From the NCBI GenBank assembly GCA_022825265.1, contig JAJDXE010000002.1, forward strand, positions 1-64,000: 64,000 bases of DNA. The letters run 5' to 3'. Positions 17,509 to 25,611 of the stretch are shown here, piece by piece. The notes beneath the pieces are model-generated. The model was not told the DNA's origin. It saw only the letters and a program-made list of their open reading frames with translations, and searched no databases. The number at the start of each line of letters is the position of its first letter. The stretch's first letter is position 1. This DNA comes from Dehalococcoidia bacterium (GTDB taxonomy: Bacteria; Chloroflexota; Dehalococcoidia; Bin125). The position numbers were made by a program, and so were the translations under genes.

Positions 17509-17612
17509 ACTTTCGTCGCCCGTCTCGTCAGCGTCGGTGCGGTCGAGAGCATCGCGCTGATCAATAGTGTGTTTTGAGGGGTAACCCTGCACCTGATTGG
17601 CACAGAGCCGAC

Positions 17613-18050
17613 ATGAGCAAACCCGACAGCCCCGCAGGTACCTGCCAGCAATGTGGGACAGACTATCTCCCAAGGCGCCGCGATCAGAAGTACTGTTCTT
17701 CCGAGTGCCGGCACCGAGCGCAACATCCACTGCGGAAGGGCCCCAAGTGGCAACGCAGGAGATCACGGGGCGAGGGCACCATTCTCTCAAACGGCTATGT
17801 GAAAACAATGAAGAATGGCGTGCGGAAGTTTGCCCACATTTGGCAAATGGAAGAGCACCTCGGCCGCGAACTCTATCCAGACGAAAACGTACATCACATC
17901 AACGGCGTCCGACATGACAACAGGTTGGAGAATCTCGCGCTCTGGTCGACCAGGCAGCCATCTGGACAGGCGGTCGAGGACAAGGTTGCCTGGGCGAGGG
18001 AGATTCTCAAGCTGTACGGCGACCTGCATCCCGAGGAGGACAAGAAGTGA
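17613..18050 (+). CDS. Free-standing HNH endonuclease (homing-type)
   Basis: A 145-residue protein. An N-terminal zinc-knuckle motif CQQCGTDYLPRRRDQKYCSSEC (read as Cys11-x2-Cys14 and Cys28-x3-Cys32) precedes an HNH nuclease core around residues 74-112: AHIWQMEEHLGRELYP, then HHINGVRHDNRLENLALWS with His94-His95, Asn97 and Asn103. This layout is typical of phage and homing HNH enzymes that cut DNA to spread their own gene. The gene sits between two near-identical 99-bp copies of its upstream neighbour's 3' end, with no intron or intein signature. It probably moved in as a small selfish unit; that is inference. Confidence 0.85.
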   Translation: MSKPDSPAGTCQQCGTDYLPRRRDQKYCSSECRHRAQHPLRKGPKWQRRRSRGEGTILSNGYVKTMKNGVRKFAHIWQMEEHLGRELYPDENVHHINGVRHDNRLENLALWSTRQPSGQAVEDKVAWAREILKLYGDLHPEEDKK

Positions 18051-18099
18051 CCAAAGTCCCGGCCGCCATAGATGTGAACGAGCGCCCCAGCAAATGGTT

Positions 18100-18198
18100 C
18101 TGGCGACGCATCCGACGTTTACCGAGCCGGTGCACGTGAAGATCGGGGGGCCGTTCTTTACGTGGAAGGAGGAGCCGATGGGGGCGGTGGAGTAGCGT
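18100..18198 (+). repeat. 99-bp direct repeat, right copy
   Basis: Second copy of the 3' end of the 17104 gene, keeping the stop codon but no start. Its right part is read in antisense as the last codons of the methyltransferase gene that ends at 18158. Confidence 0.95.
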
Positions 18199-19033
18199 TC
18201 CTGGTTGCTCGGAGCGAGAACATGAGCGGCAGGCGGCGGTCGGGTTGACCGTCGCGCTGCGGGAGTCGCCAGATGCCGCGCTCGGTTTCTATGAGCCAGG
18301 GCAGGGCTCGGTAAACGGTCCAGTCCTGCTCGTGCAGGAAGTCGATTTGCATTCCGGCGTCGATGACGGCCGTCACGATCTCGCCGAGGCTGTGATTCCA
18401 CTCGTAGGAGTCGTGATGCTCGAGCGAGGCTGAGTCGTCGGCGTAGTCCTCGCCACCGACCCAATGCTGGGGCTGGGCTGTCTCGAAGTAGGGGTAGCGG
18501 AGGCGGAGTTCTCCGGCGGAGGATTCGTCATCTAGGGTCTGGGTGATTGGGTGGACGTCTCGGACGTAGAGGGCGCCGCCGTCGCGGAGGAATCCGGCGC
18601 AGACCCTTGCCCAACCTGCGATATCGGGCAGCCAGCACAATGCTCCGAGATTGACGTAGACGATGTCGAAGGATCCGAGGCGATCGGACAGGACTTCCGG
18701 CGATGCGTAGAGTTCGGATTCGACGAACTCTGCGGTGAGACCGGCCTGGGCGGCTATCTCGCTGGCTGTCTTCACTGCGGATGGTGCGAAGTCAAGACCA
18801 ACGACGTTGGCCCCGAGTCGGGCCCAGGAGAGGGTGTCGAGGCCGAAGTGGCATTGCAGGTGAAGCAGGGACTTGGCGGTTACGTCGCCGAGTTCGTCCA
18901 GGTCGATTTGCAGCAGGGTTGACGCGCCTGCGAGGAAGCGGTCGACGCCGTAGAAGTCGGAGGCGGCGTGGATTGGGACGGTTTCGTCCCAGCGGTCGCG
19001 GTTCGCTTCTCGGTACGGATCAAGTGATGACAC
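18158..19033 (-). CDS. SAM-dependent methyltransferase (class I)
   Basis: About 291 residues with a Rossmann methyltransferase core: SLLHLQCHFGLDTLSWARLGANVVGLDFA (motif I as L-Q-C-H-F-G), then SFDIVYVNLGALCWLPD and FLRDGGALYVRDVHP. Motif I deviates from the usual G-x-G-x-G but matches a known bacterial subgroup with LQCHFG. A GTG at 19033 overlapping the serS end by 14 bp is the likely start. The C-terminal tail (ATPPPPSAPPST) is encoded by the antisense of the right 99-bp repeat, so it was probably replaced when that repeat arrived. The substrate is unknown. Confidence 0.82.
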   Translation of the reverse strand: MSSLDPYREANRDRWDETVPIHAASDFYGVDRFLAGASTLLQIDLDELGDVTAKSLLHLQCHFGLDTLSWARLGANVVGLDFAPSAVKTASEIAAQAGLTAEFVESELYASPEVLSDRLGSFDIVYVNLGALCWLPDIAGWARVCAGFLRDGGALYVRDVHPITQTLDDESSAGELRLRYPYFETAQPQHWVGGEDYADDSASLEHHDSYEWNHSLGEIVTAVIDAGMQIDFLHEQDWTVYRALPWLIETERGIWRLPQRDGQPDRRLPLMFSLRATRNATPPPPSAPPST

Positions 19034-20282
19034 GCGAACCCATCCGCGAGGCCAGGACCTCGGGCAGAATGACGGAGCCATCCTCCTGCTGGCCGTTCTC
19101 CAACAACGCGGCGATCGTCCTTGGCAAGGCGAGGCCTGATCCGTTCAGGGTGTGGACGAAACGGGTGCCCTTCTTCTCGGAGGGTCGGTAGCGGATGTTG
19201 GCTCGGCGCGCCTGAAAGTCGGTGCAGTTGGAGACGCTGGAGACTTCCAGCCACTCCTGGGCTCCGGGCGCCCAGATCTCGAGGTCGTAGCTGACGGAGG
19301 CGTTGAAGCCGATGTCGCCGCTGCAGATTTGGAGGACGCGGTACTCCAGCTCCAGGCCCTGGAGCAGCGCTTCGGCCGAAGCGAGCATCTCATCCAGTGC
19401 CGCCGCCGATGTCTCCGGCGTCGTGAACTGGTACATCTCGACTTTCTCGAACTGGTGCACCCGCTTGATCCCTCGGACGTCGCGGCCGGCGCTCGTCTTC
19501 TCGCGGCGGAAGCAGGGCGTGTGGGCGGCGTACCGAATCGGCAACTGGTCCTCGGAGAGGATTTCGTCCGCGTGCATGTTGGTCAACGGGACCTCGGCCG
19601 TGGGCACGAAGTAGTAGTCCTCTTCCTCGTCGCGGTAGAGGTTGTCGCGGAACTTGGGTAGCTGACCGGAGGCTCGCATCGCGTCCTCGCGGACCATGGC
19701 GGGGACGTAGCACTCCTCGTATCCGGTTGCGCCGTGCGAGTCGAGGAACCAGCCGATCAGGGCTCGCTGGAGTCGAGCACCTGCTCCTCGGAGTGCGTAC
19801 ATTCGCGAGCCGGACATGGCGGCGGCGCGCTCGATGTCGATGATGCCGAGTTGCTCGCCGATCTCCCAATGGGGTCTTGGCTCGAAATCGAATGAGCGGC
19901 GCGTGCCCCAGGCTCGGACGACGGGGTTGTCTTGCTCGTCTTCGCCGTCGGGGGTTTTGTCGCCGACCAGATTGGGGATTTCGGACAGCAGGGCGTTCAT
20001 CGACGATTCGACTTCACGCAGTTGTTCTTCGAGCTCGTCGATTCTTGAGGCCGACTCGCGTTGGGCGGCGATGAGACGCTGGCGCTCTTCGTTGTCTTTG
20101 GCTTTGCCGATTGCTCGGCCGGCGGTGTTTCTCGCTGCTCTCAGATCTTCCAGCTCGACGAGCACGTTGCGTCGCTGCTCGTCGACTTCGATTGCCTCGT
20201 CCAGTGGAGCTTCGGCTCGGCGACGCTCCAGCGAGCGGCGAATTGCTTCGGCATCCTCACGAATCATCTGCGCTGAAATCAC
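19020..20282 (-). CDS. serS: Seryl-tRNA synthetase
   Basis: A 420-residue class II synthetase charging tRNA-Ser, and the first enzyme needed for selenocysteyl-tRNA formation as well. The N-terminal coiled-coil arm (about residues 30-100) binds the long variable arm of tRNA. Motif 2 is FRREKTSAGRDVRGIKRVHQ and motif 3 is GSGLALPRTIAALLENGQ. The GTG at 20282 follows GAGGAGAACCAGGC and overlaps the Nudix stop by 4 bp (GTGA); the longer open frame upstream is Nudix shadow. The methyltransferase is coupled downstream. Confidence 0.95.
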   Translation of the reverse strand: MISAQMIREDAEAIRRSLERRRAEAPLDEAIEVDEQRRNVLVELEDLRAARNTAGRAIGKAKDNEERQRLIAAQRESASRIDELEEQLREVESSMNALLSEIPNLVGDKTPDGEDEQDNPVVRAWGTRRSFDFEPRPHWEIGEQLGIIDIERAAAMSGSRMYALRGAGARLQRALIGWFLDSHGATGYEECYVPAMVREDAMRASGQLPKFRDNLYRDEEEDYYFVPTAEVPLTNMHADEILSEDQLPIRYAAHTPCFRREKTSAGRDVRGIKRVHQFEKVEMYQFTTPETSAAALDEMLASAEALLQGLELEYRVLQICSGDIGFNASVSYDLEIWAPGAQEWLEVSSVSNCTDFQARRANIRYRPSEKKGTRFVHTLNGSGLALPRTIAALLENGQQEDGSVILPEVLASRMGSRVIT

Positions 20283-20779
20283 GCCTGGTTCTCCTCGAAA
20301 TTTGATATGTGGTCGATTGCCGCCATGCCCAGCACTCTGACGTCTTCCGAGATTTGCGCCGAGACGCCCTCGAGCGTCATCGGCGCGTCGTCCTCCAGTT
20401 GCCGTCGGCTGACCCAGCGCCAGGTCTCGCTGGGTGGGTCGGGCCGGTCCTGGCTGGTTGGCCGGGCGAAGTAGATCATGTCGATGTGGTGGTGGGCATC
20501 TTCTCCGCCGAAGGAGCGGATTGGCTCGACCATGATCGTGGCGGGCGGCCAGACCTGGGGCGGATCCGGATAGTCGAAGGGAACCGTCGTGGGGATGATC
20601 TCCACGGGGAATTCCGTCTCCTCCAGAGCCTCGCGTTGGGCGGCCTGCACGGGATCCTCGTTGGGCTCGATGTGGCCTCCGGGCGGCAGCCACAGGCCAA
20701 CTTTACGGTGCCAGTGGAGCAGGGTCGCGCCGTCCATTGAGACGAACGTAGTCACTGTGAAGTGTCGGATACCGGCCAC
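20279..20779 (-). CDS. Nudix hydrolase
   Basis: A protein of about 166 residues. The Nudix box reads GHIEPNEDPVQAAQ then REALEETEF, a match except that the last glycine is Glu. WLPPGGHIEPNEDP is typical of a subfamily with an N-terminal AGIRHFTVTTFV strand. Possible GTG starts are 20779, 20797 and 20755; 20779 keeps the conserved N-terminal strand while leaving room for the divergent gene at 20798. Its stop overlaps the serS start, so the two are coupled. The substrate is unknown. Confidence 0.8.
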   Translation of the reverse strand: MAGIRHFTVTTFVSMDGATLLHWHRKVGLWLPPGGHIEPNEDPVQAAQREALEETEFPVEIIPTTVPFDYPDPPQVWPPATIMVEPIRSFGGEDAHHHIDMIYFARPTSQDRPDPPSETWRWVSRRQLEDDAPMTLEGVSAQISEDVRVLGMAAIDHISNFEENQA

Positions 20780-20797
20780 GGGATTACCGTATCGCAC

Positions 20798-21550
20798 ATG
20801 GAGTTGATTTCCGCCGAGAACGGGATGTCGCCAAGCTGGTCTCCGGACGGGCGCTCGATCGCGTTTCTCAGTAATCGGGCTGAGGGCTGGGACTTGTACA
20901 CCATGCCAGCCTCGGGCGGAGAAGCGACTCGATTGACCAAGGGCGCGACGGCGGATGATCCGGCGTGGTCTGCGGACGGAGAGTGGATTGCGATTGAGCG
21001 AAATCACCGGATCGAGGCGGTCTCGCCGGATGGCAGCGAGCGCCGGGTCCTGGTTCGGGACGCGAGCCAGCCAACGTGGTCGCCGAGTAATCAGCTTGCC
21101 TTTGTGCGCAATCGTGACCTCTACATCCAGGAGCCAGATGGTACGGAGCGGCTTGTGCTGCGGGATGCAGATCAGCCTCATTGGTCGGCAGATGGGAAGA
21201 CCATCGTCTTCGCGAGGCGCGGGATCTGGGAGCTTGATCTGGGAAGCGGCAGGCTGAGGCAGCGAACGCAGAATCCGCTAGACCAGTCGCCCTGCATCCA
21301 GTTCGACGGCGACATCGTCTTCATTCGGCAAGCGGAGTTGATGATCATCCACCAGGATTCTTCGATGACCGACATTTCGTATCTGCCATCGCCCGCCGGT
21401 GCTCCGTCGCCGCATCCGCGAGAGATTGACACCATCGCCTATCAGCTCCATGACGGCGGCAACTGGGATATCGTCACGGCCTCGCTGGAGCATGGGAAAC
21501 TGCGCCGGCTGACTCGCGCGACCTGGACTTCGTGGAATGCGCGGTTGTGA
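20798..21550 (+). CDS. TolB-like/PD40 beta-propeller protein
   Basis: A 250-residue protein built of short PD40-type blades: MSPSWSPDGRSIAFLSNR, DPAWSADGEWIAIE, PTWSPSNQLAFVRN, PHWSADGKTIVFAR. These match the TolB C-terminal propeller, but the N-terminal domain and any signal peptide are missing, and the length gives only about five to six blades. The ATG at 20798 is chosen over GTG at 20762, which would overlap the divergent Nudix gene. It may be a cytoplasmic scaffold or a degenerate TolB relative. Function unknown. Confidence 0.7.
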   Translation: MELISAENGMSPSWSPDGRSIAFLSNRAEGWDLYTMPASGGEATRLTKGATADDPAWSADGEWIAIERNHRIEAVSPDGSERRVLVRDASQPTWSPSNQLAFVRNRDLYIQEPDGTERLVLRDADQPHWSADGKTIVFARRGIWELDLGSGRLRQRTQNPLDQSPCIQFDGDIVFIRQAELMIIHQDSSMTDISYLPSPAGAPSPHPREIDTIAYQLHDGGNWDIVTASLEHGKLRRLTRATWTSWNARL

Positions 21551-21574
21551 TCCTCGCTTCGGTATCGTGAGGCC

Positions 21575-22057
21575 ATGTCTCACTTCCTGCTCCGCCAGGC
21601 CGCCCGCGTGATTGCCGGGTCTGCAGCACCGCAGGTGGCCTCGCAGATCGCGCAACGGCTGACGACTCCGGCGACCCGGGACGAGGACCGGCGGCGCTTC
21701 CTGATCTGGCTGGCCGGGCCGTTCAAGCAGTCGCAACCAGACGCCTATGAGCAACTCTGGCCGCGCATGAGCGGCCAGGACGAGACGATCAATGCGCTGA
21801 CCGGGGTCTTCCTTGAACTGCAAACCGCCGGTCCGAGCGCGATGATGCATTGGTTCGTCCAGCTCGCGGAGTCAGATCAGCAGCACTTCGACGAGCTGAT
21901 TGCGGCGATGCAACCGAAGCAGCCGGACACTCAGCAACTGATGAAGCAGGCCTCGAAGGAGGCCGAATCGACCTTCCGCGGGGCGGCCCGATTTCTGGGT
22001 CGCACCTACCGCAAGACCAGCCAGACACATCAAGAGCGACGCAAACGAAAGCGCTGA
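21575..22057 (+). CDS. Hypothetical helical protein
   Basis: A 160-residue, mainly helical, charged protein. The N-terminal half is alanine/glutamine rich (RQAARVIAGSAAPQVASQIAQRL), and the C-terminus is strongly basic (RTYRKTSQTHQERRKRKR), suggesting nucleic acid or membrane-surface contact. No family is recognised. It follows the propeller gene by 24 bp and precedes the flavin-binding protein gene by 5 bp, so the three are probably one operon. Confidence 0.6.
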   Translation: MSHFLLRQAARVIAGSAAPQVASQIAQRLTTPATRDEDRRRFLIWLAGPFKQSQPDAYEQLWPRMSGQDETINALTGVFLELQTAGPSAMMHWFVQLAESDQQHFDELIAAMQPKQPDTQQLMKQASKEAESTFRGAARFLGRTYRKTSQTHQERRKRKR

Positions 22058-22062
22058 CCACA

Positions 22063-22557
22063 ATGCCGATGATCGATCACATTACCGACGAGCAGGCCGA
22101 CCTGATCCGCAACGCGAAGGTGTTCTTCGTCGCCTCGGCCGATCCCTCGTTTGGCGAGGGGCCCAACGGCGAGGGTCCGGTCAACCTGTCGCCCAAGGGC
22201 GCTGCCGACCTGCAAGTGATCGACCAACACACGATCGCCTACTTCGACTATCGCGGCAGCGGCAACGAGACCGCGCGTCACACGGCGGCGGGCGGGCCGA
22301 TCACGGTAATGGTCACGTCGTTCGACGAGGACGCTGCGATCGTGCGGCTGTACGGACATGCCGTCGCGAAGCCGCTGGAAGAGTCGGTGCTGGCCGAGCA
22401 GGCCGAGGCGCTGCGCGCGGTCGAGATGCCGACGCCGGAGCGCCAGGTGATCGAGATCAGCGTCGACTGCACGCAAACCTCGTGCGGGTATGGGGTGCCG
22501 ATGTACGAGTACGTGGGCGATCGCAGCGTCGAACAGCGGGGGCGTCGGTACAAGTAG
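22063..22557 (+). CDS. Pyridoxamine 5'-phosphate oxidase-like FMN-binding protein
   Basis: A 164-residue split-barrel flavoprotein-like protein. Supporting segments are AKVFFVASADP, GPVNLSPKGAADLQVID, TIAYFDYRGSGNETARH and a Cys pair near the end (DCTQTSCGYGVPMY). This matches the PPOX-like family with the SPKG and GSGNET signatures, which bind FMN or F420. The ATG at 22063 begins 5 bp after the preceding stop. A specific reaction cannot be assigned. A palindromic repeat follows the stop. Confidence 0.78.
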   Translation: MPMIDHITDEQADLIRNAKVFFVASADPSFGEGPNGEGPVNLSPKGAADLQVIDQHTIAYFDYRGSGNETARHTAAGGPITVMVTSFDEDAAIVRLYGHAVAKPLEESVLAEQAEALRAVEMPTPERQVIEISVDCTQTSCGYGVPMYEYVGDRSVEQRGRRYK

Positions 22558-22563
22558 CGCTAG

Positions 22564-22680
22564 ACCTCCCCTTCTGGGTGAGGTACTCCGTCGGGGGGGA
22601 GGGGGCTGGCCCGCTGCTGCTCCTAGCCAGACGGGCCCCCTCAGTCGCTTCGCGACAGCTCCCCCAGAGGGGGAGCTCTG
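22564..22680. repeat. G/C-rich palindromic dispersed repeat, copy 5 (double)
   Basis: Two hairpin units in opposite orientation, CCTCCCCTTCTGGGTGAGG and CAGTCGCTTCGCGACAGC followed by TCCCCCAGAGGGGGA, fill the gap between two convergent genes. This is the longest copy in the window. Confidence 0.75.
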
Positions 22681-22686
22681 CGAGCG

Positions 22687-23523
22687 CTAGGCGATCAGTC
22701 CTGCCAGGCGGTCGAGTTCGGGGATGACGACATCCGCGCCTTCGGGCGGCAGCATGAAGATGCAGCGGTCGACTCCCATGCGCTCGTATTCCGCGATGGC
22801 GTCCTGCTGGGCGTTGAAGACGTTGATCGAGATCTCGTCGAAGTCACGGCCCGCCTCGTGGGCTCGCGACTGGATGTCCTGGATGCCTCGCTCAATGAAG
22901 CCGGGCGCCGTGATGTTGGGCAGCCAGCCGTCGGCCCAGTCGACGATGCGCTGACGGGCCCACTTGCTGCCCGCGCCGATCAGGACCGGCGGGTGCGGGT
23001 CCTGCTTGGGCTTGGGAATGACGTAGGTCCTGGGGATCTCGACGAACTCGGAGTGATACTCCGCCTCATCCTGGGTCCACATTTCCTTCATTGCGGCGAT
23101 GCGCTGTTCGGTGACCTTCCAGCGATCCTGGAAGCGAACGCCGAGCGGTTCCATCTCCTCGGCCAGCCAGCCGGCTCCGATACCGAACTCGAACCTGCCG
23201 CCGGAGATGAAGTCGAGCGACGCGATCTGCTTGGCCAGCGCGATTGGCTCGTGCTCGGTGACCAGGCAGATGCCGGTGCCGAGACGAATCTCGGAGGTCG
23301 CACCGGCGGCGGCGCCGAGCGCGACGAAGGGATCGTGAATGCGGCGGTACTCGTCGGGCAGGGAGCCGTCCTCGCTGCGCGGGAACTGGGTCTCGCGGTC
23401 GACGGGCATGTGGACATGCTCGGGTACCCAGAATGATTCAAAGCCTCGATCTTCGGCGGCGACTGCCAGGTCAACGGGGTCCATTGCCAAGTCGGTTGCA
23501 AAGATGAACACGCCGTACTTCAT
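22687..23523 (-). CDS. LLM-class (luciferase-like) F420-dependent oxidoreductase
   Basis: A 278-residue TIM-barrel protein of the bacterial luciferase-like family. Typical segments are MKYGVFIFATD, GFESFWVPEHVHMP, IRLGTGICLVTEHEPIALAKQIASLD, SGGRFEFGIGAGWLAEEME and PPVLIGAGSKWARQR. Members move hydride using F420 or act as FMN monooxygenases; which applies here cannot be told. The ATG at 23523 has GAGAGGA eight bases upstream. A second, diverged LLM gene lies at 28.1 kb. Confidence 0.87.
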   Translation of the reverse strand: MKYGVFIFATDLAMDPVDLAVAAEDRGFESFWVPEHVHMPVDRETQFPRSEDGSLPDEYRRIHDPFVALGAAAGATSEIRLGTGICLVTEHEPIALAKQIASLDFISGGRFEFGIGAGWLAEEMEPLGVRFQDRWKVTEQRIAAMKEMWTQDEAEYHSEFVEIPRTYVIPKPKQDPHPPVLIGAGSKWARQRIVDWADGWLPNITAPGFIERGIQDIQSRAHEAGRDFDEISINVFNAQQDAIAEYERMGVDRCIFMLPPEGADVVIPELDRLAGLIA

Positions 23524-23597
23524 CGTCTGATCCTCTCGATGTGGGCCACTCGGCCCACCACAGACTACGGCCTGATCGCGGCGACTAGGCTGTCGCC

Positions 23598-24530
23598 ATG
23601 CAACATCACATTCTGACTCCGCCTGCAGCGCCGAATCGGGTGCCGATGGTGCTCGACACCGACACGGCCAACGAGATCGACGACCAGTTTGCGGTCGTCC
23701 ATGCGCTGCTCTCGCAGGATCGGCTGCAACTGGAGGCGATCTACGCGACGCTGTTTTCGCGAGCGGGCAACTCGCCGGCCGAGGGTGTGGCGGAGTCGGA
23801 GGCGGAGATTCATCGGTTGCTCGACCGACTTGAGGTGGAGGATCGGAGTCGGGTGCTTCGCGGGGCGGATGCGTTTCTTTCCGACGAGCGGCCGACGGTT
23901 CCGAACGCGGCATCCGATGACTTGATTGAGCGGGCGATGGCGCCTCGGGACGGACGACTGTGGGTCGCGGCGATTGGTGCGCTGACCAACGTCGCCTCGG
24001 CGCTGAACGAAGCGCCCGAGATCGCCGAGCAGATTTGCATTGTCTGGCTTGGCGGGCAGGCGCAGCACTCGGAGGACGCGCGCGAGTTCAACCTGTACCA
24101 GGATCCGATCGCGGCGCGTGCGGTCTTCGATAGCGGGGCGCCGCTGGTGCACATTCCCTGTTACGGGGCGGCGTCTCACCTGCTGACCAGCACGGCGGAG
24201 CTCGATGCGTATGTGCGGCCGTTGGGGGCGATCGGGGAGTATCTGAGCGACATTTTCCGCGACCACAATGCGCAGTACCCGGGTCGGACGAAGGAGATCT
24301 GGGACCTGTCGGCGACGGGGTTTCTGATCGATGAGGACTGGGCGCCGCGTCGCAGCATTCAGCGTCCGACGCTCTCTGAGGACATGCGCTGGGTCAGTCA
24401 GCCCGACGACGCCCCGCTCGCGCCGTTTGCGGAGGCTCATTACGTCCAGCGGGATCCGATCTTTGGCGATCTCTTTGGCAAGCTGGCGGAGCTTAATCGG
24501 GGTGAGCGCGTCGCGGGGTTTGCGTCCTGA
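23598..24530 (+). CDS. Inosine-uridine preferring nucleoside hydrolase family protein
   Basis: A 310-residue protein with the calcium-binding DTDTANEIDDQFAVVHAL motif near the N-terminus (family form D-x-D-x-x-x-DD). Also present are DGRLWVAAIGALTNVASAL and the EFNLYQDPIAARAVF segment with the late Asp ligand. These enzymes cleave the N-glycosidic bond of nucleosides to free base and ribose. There is no signal peptide, so it is cytoplasmic salvage or catabolism. It is divergent from the LLM gene and convergent with the UGSC partner gene. The substrate base is not evident. Confidence 0.87.
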   Translation: MQHHILTPPAAPNRVPMVLDTDTANEIDDQFAVVHALLSQDRLQLEAIYATLFSRAGNSPAEGVAESEAEIHRLLDRLEVEDRSRVLRGADAFLSDERPTVPNAASDDLIERAMAPRDGRLWVAAIGALTNVASALNEAPEIAEQICIVWLGGQAQHSEDAREFNLYQDPIAARAVFDSGAPLVHIPCYGAASHLLTSTAELDAYVRPLGAIGEYLSDIFRDHNAQYPGRTKEIWDLSATGFLIDEDWAPRRSIQRPTLSEDMRWVSQPDDAPLAPFAEAHYVQRDPIFGDLFGKLAELNRGERVAGFAS

Positions 24531-24540
24531 TCGCGACGCC

Positions 24541-25611
24541 CTATGGGAGCGGGACGGTGACGGGGCGGGTCATGCCGCCGAAGGTGGGCATCCAGCAGGA
24601 GTGTTTGCCGGGGCCTCCGGCGACGATGATGTGGATTTCGTCGGGTTTGTCGGTGATCGGCAGCCACTCGTCGGGGCTGTGGGTGGGCAGGATTCCGCCG
24701 GCCATGCGGATGTTGACCGACTCGAGGAACTCCTCGCTTAGCTTGCTCGCGGGGTAGCGGGCGTGTTCCCAGAGGTATTCCTGGATGGCCTCGCGGGTCC
24801 AGCCTTCGGCGGCGACGGTCTCGGCGTGCTCGGGTCCGAAGGCGAGGACGGGCTCGCCCTTGCCGAGGATGTTGTTGGAGCCTGCCTGACCCATAGCGCC
24901 GGCGACGGTCTGGAGGATGCCGGCGGCGGTGTTGCTGCCGTGGTCCTGGATGTTGTGCGGGCCCTCGCAGGCCCAGGTGGTGACGCAACTGTCCTCGGCG
25001 TTGAGTTCGCGGGTGGTCTGGAAGGGCGGCCAGGGCGAGGCGTCCTCGCGCTCGGTGGCGCAGAAGGCGAACTTGGCGGGCGTGCCCTGGGTGGCGCGGT
25101 CGCCGCGACCGGGGGTCGCGCCGGCGACGTTGAGCTGGACGAGGCGGACGGCGCGTCCGATGGTCGCGTTCGCCGGAAACGTGGGCCCGAAGCAGCCCGA
25201 ACCGCCGTGGATGCCGGCGGAACGGGCGGCAGGTCCGGAAGCGAGGATGAAGACGGCGCAGGGATGCGTGGTGGCGTTGATGCCGTCGAGGTTGAACGGC
25301 GGCTGGGCGATGGCCTCGACGGCGGCGAGCACGACGGGAAACTGCTGCGGTCGGCAGCCGGCCATGACGGCGTTGATCGCGATCGCCTGGACGGTGGCTT
25401 CGCCCTGTCGGGGAGCGAGGACGCCGAGGACTTCGAGCGGGTCGCGGCCTGCGGAGTTGATCATGGCCTCGACGCGGTCGGCGGTTGGCGGGATCAGCGG
25501 GAGTCCGTCGGACCAGCCTCGCCGGATGCACTCCTGAGAGAAATCGAAGGGGTCGGAGGGGAGGGTGAATCGATCCGCCTCGCGGCCGTGTGCCGTCATC
25601 GCTGCCGTCAC
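24541..25611 (-). CDS. UGSC-selenoprotein partner protein, unknown function
   Basis: A 356-residue soluble protein whose start overlaps the selenoprotein gene by 4 bp (GTGA; an ATG 4 codons later at 25599 is an alternative), so it is almost certainly co-translated with it. Visible features are an N-terminal WSDGLPLIPPT-type segment, a central glycine- and cysteine-containing stretch (THPCAVFILASGP, GIHGGSGCFGPTFPANATIGRA), several further cysteines (AFCATE, EDSCVTTWACEG) and a C-terminal VAGGPGKHSCWMPTFGG. No transmembrane segment or signal peptide is seen. Conserved cysteines plus the coupling suggest a redox or thiol-linked enzyme pair; this is inference. I do not recognise a named reaction. 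Confidence 0.75.
   Translation of the reverse strand: MTAAMTAHGREADRFTLPSDPFDFSQECIRRGWSDGLPLIPPTADRVEAMINSAGRDPLEVLGVLAPRQGEATVQAIAINAVMAGCRPQQFPVVLAAVEAIAQPPFNLDGINATTHPCAVFILASGPAARSAGIHGGSGCFGPTFPANATIGRAVRLVQLNVAGATPGRGDRATQGTPAKFAFCATEREDASPWPPFQTTRELNAEDSCVTTWACEGPHNIQDHGSNTAAGILQTVAGAMGQAGSNNILGKGEPVLAFGPEHAETVAAEGWTREAIQEYLWEHARYPASKLSEEFLESVNIRMAGGILPTHSPDEWLPITDKPDEIHIIVAGGPGKHSCWMPTFGGMTRPVTVPLP

Noticed and set aside
17613..18050. Group I intron or intein carrying the HNH gene
   Set aside because: The flanking gene is not interrupted, no splice-type residues or intron core are visible, and the direct repeats contain a complete stop codon.
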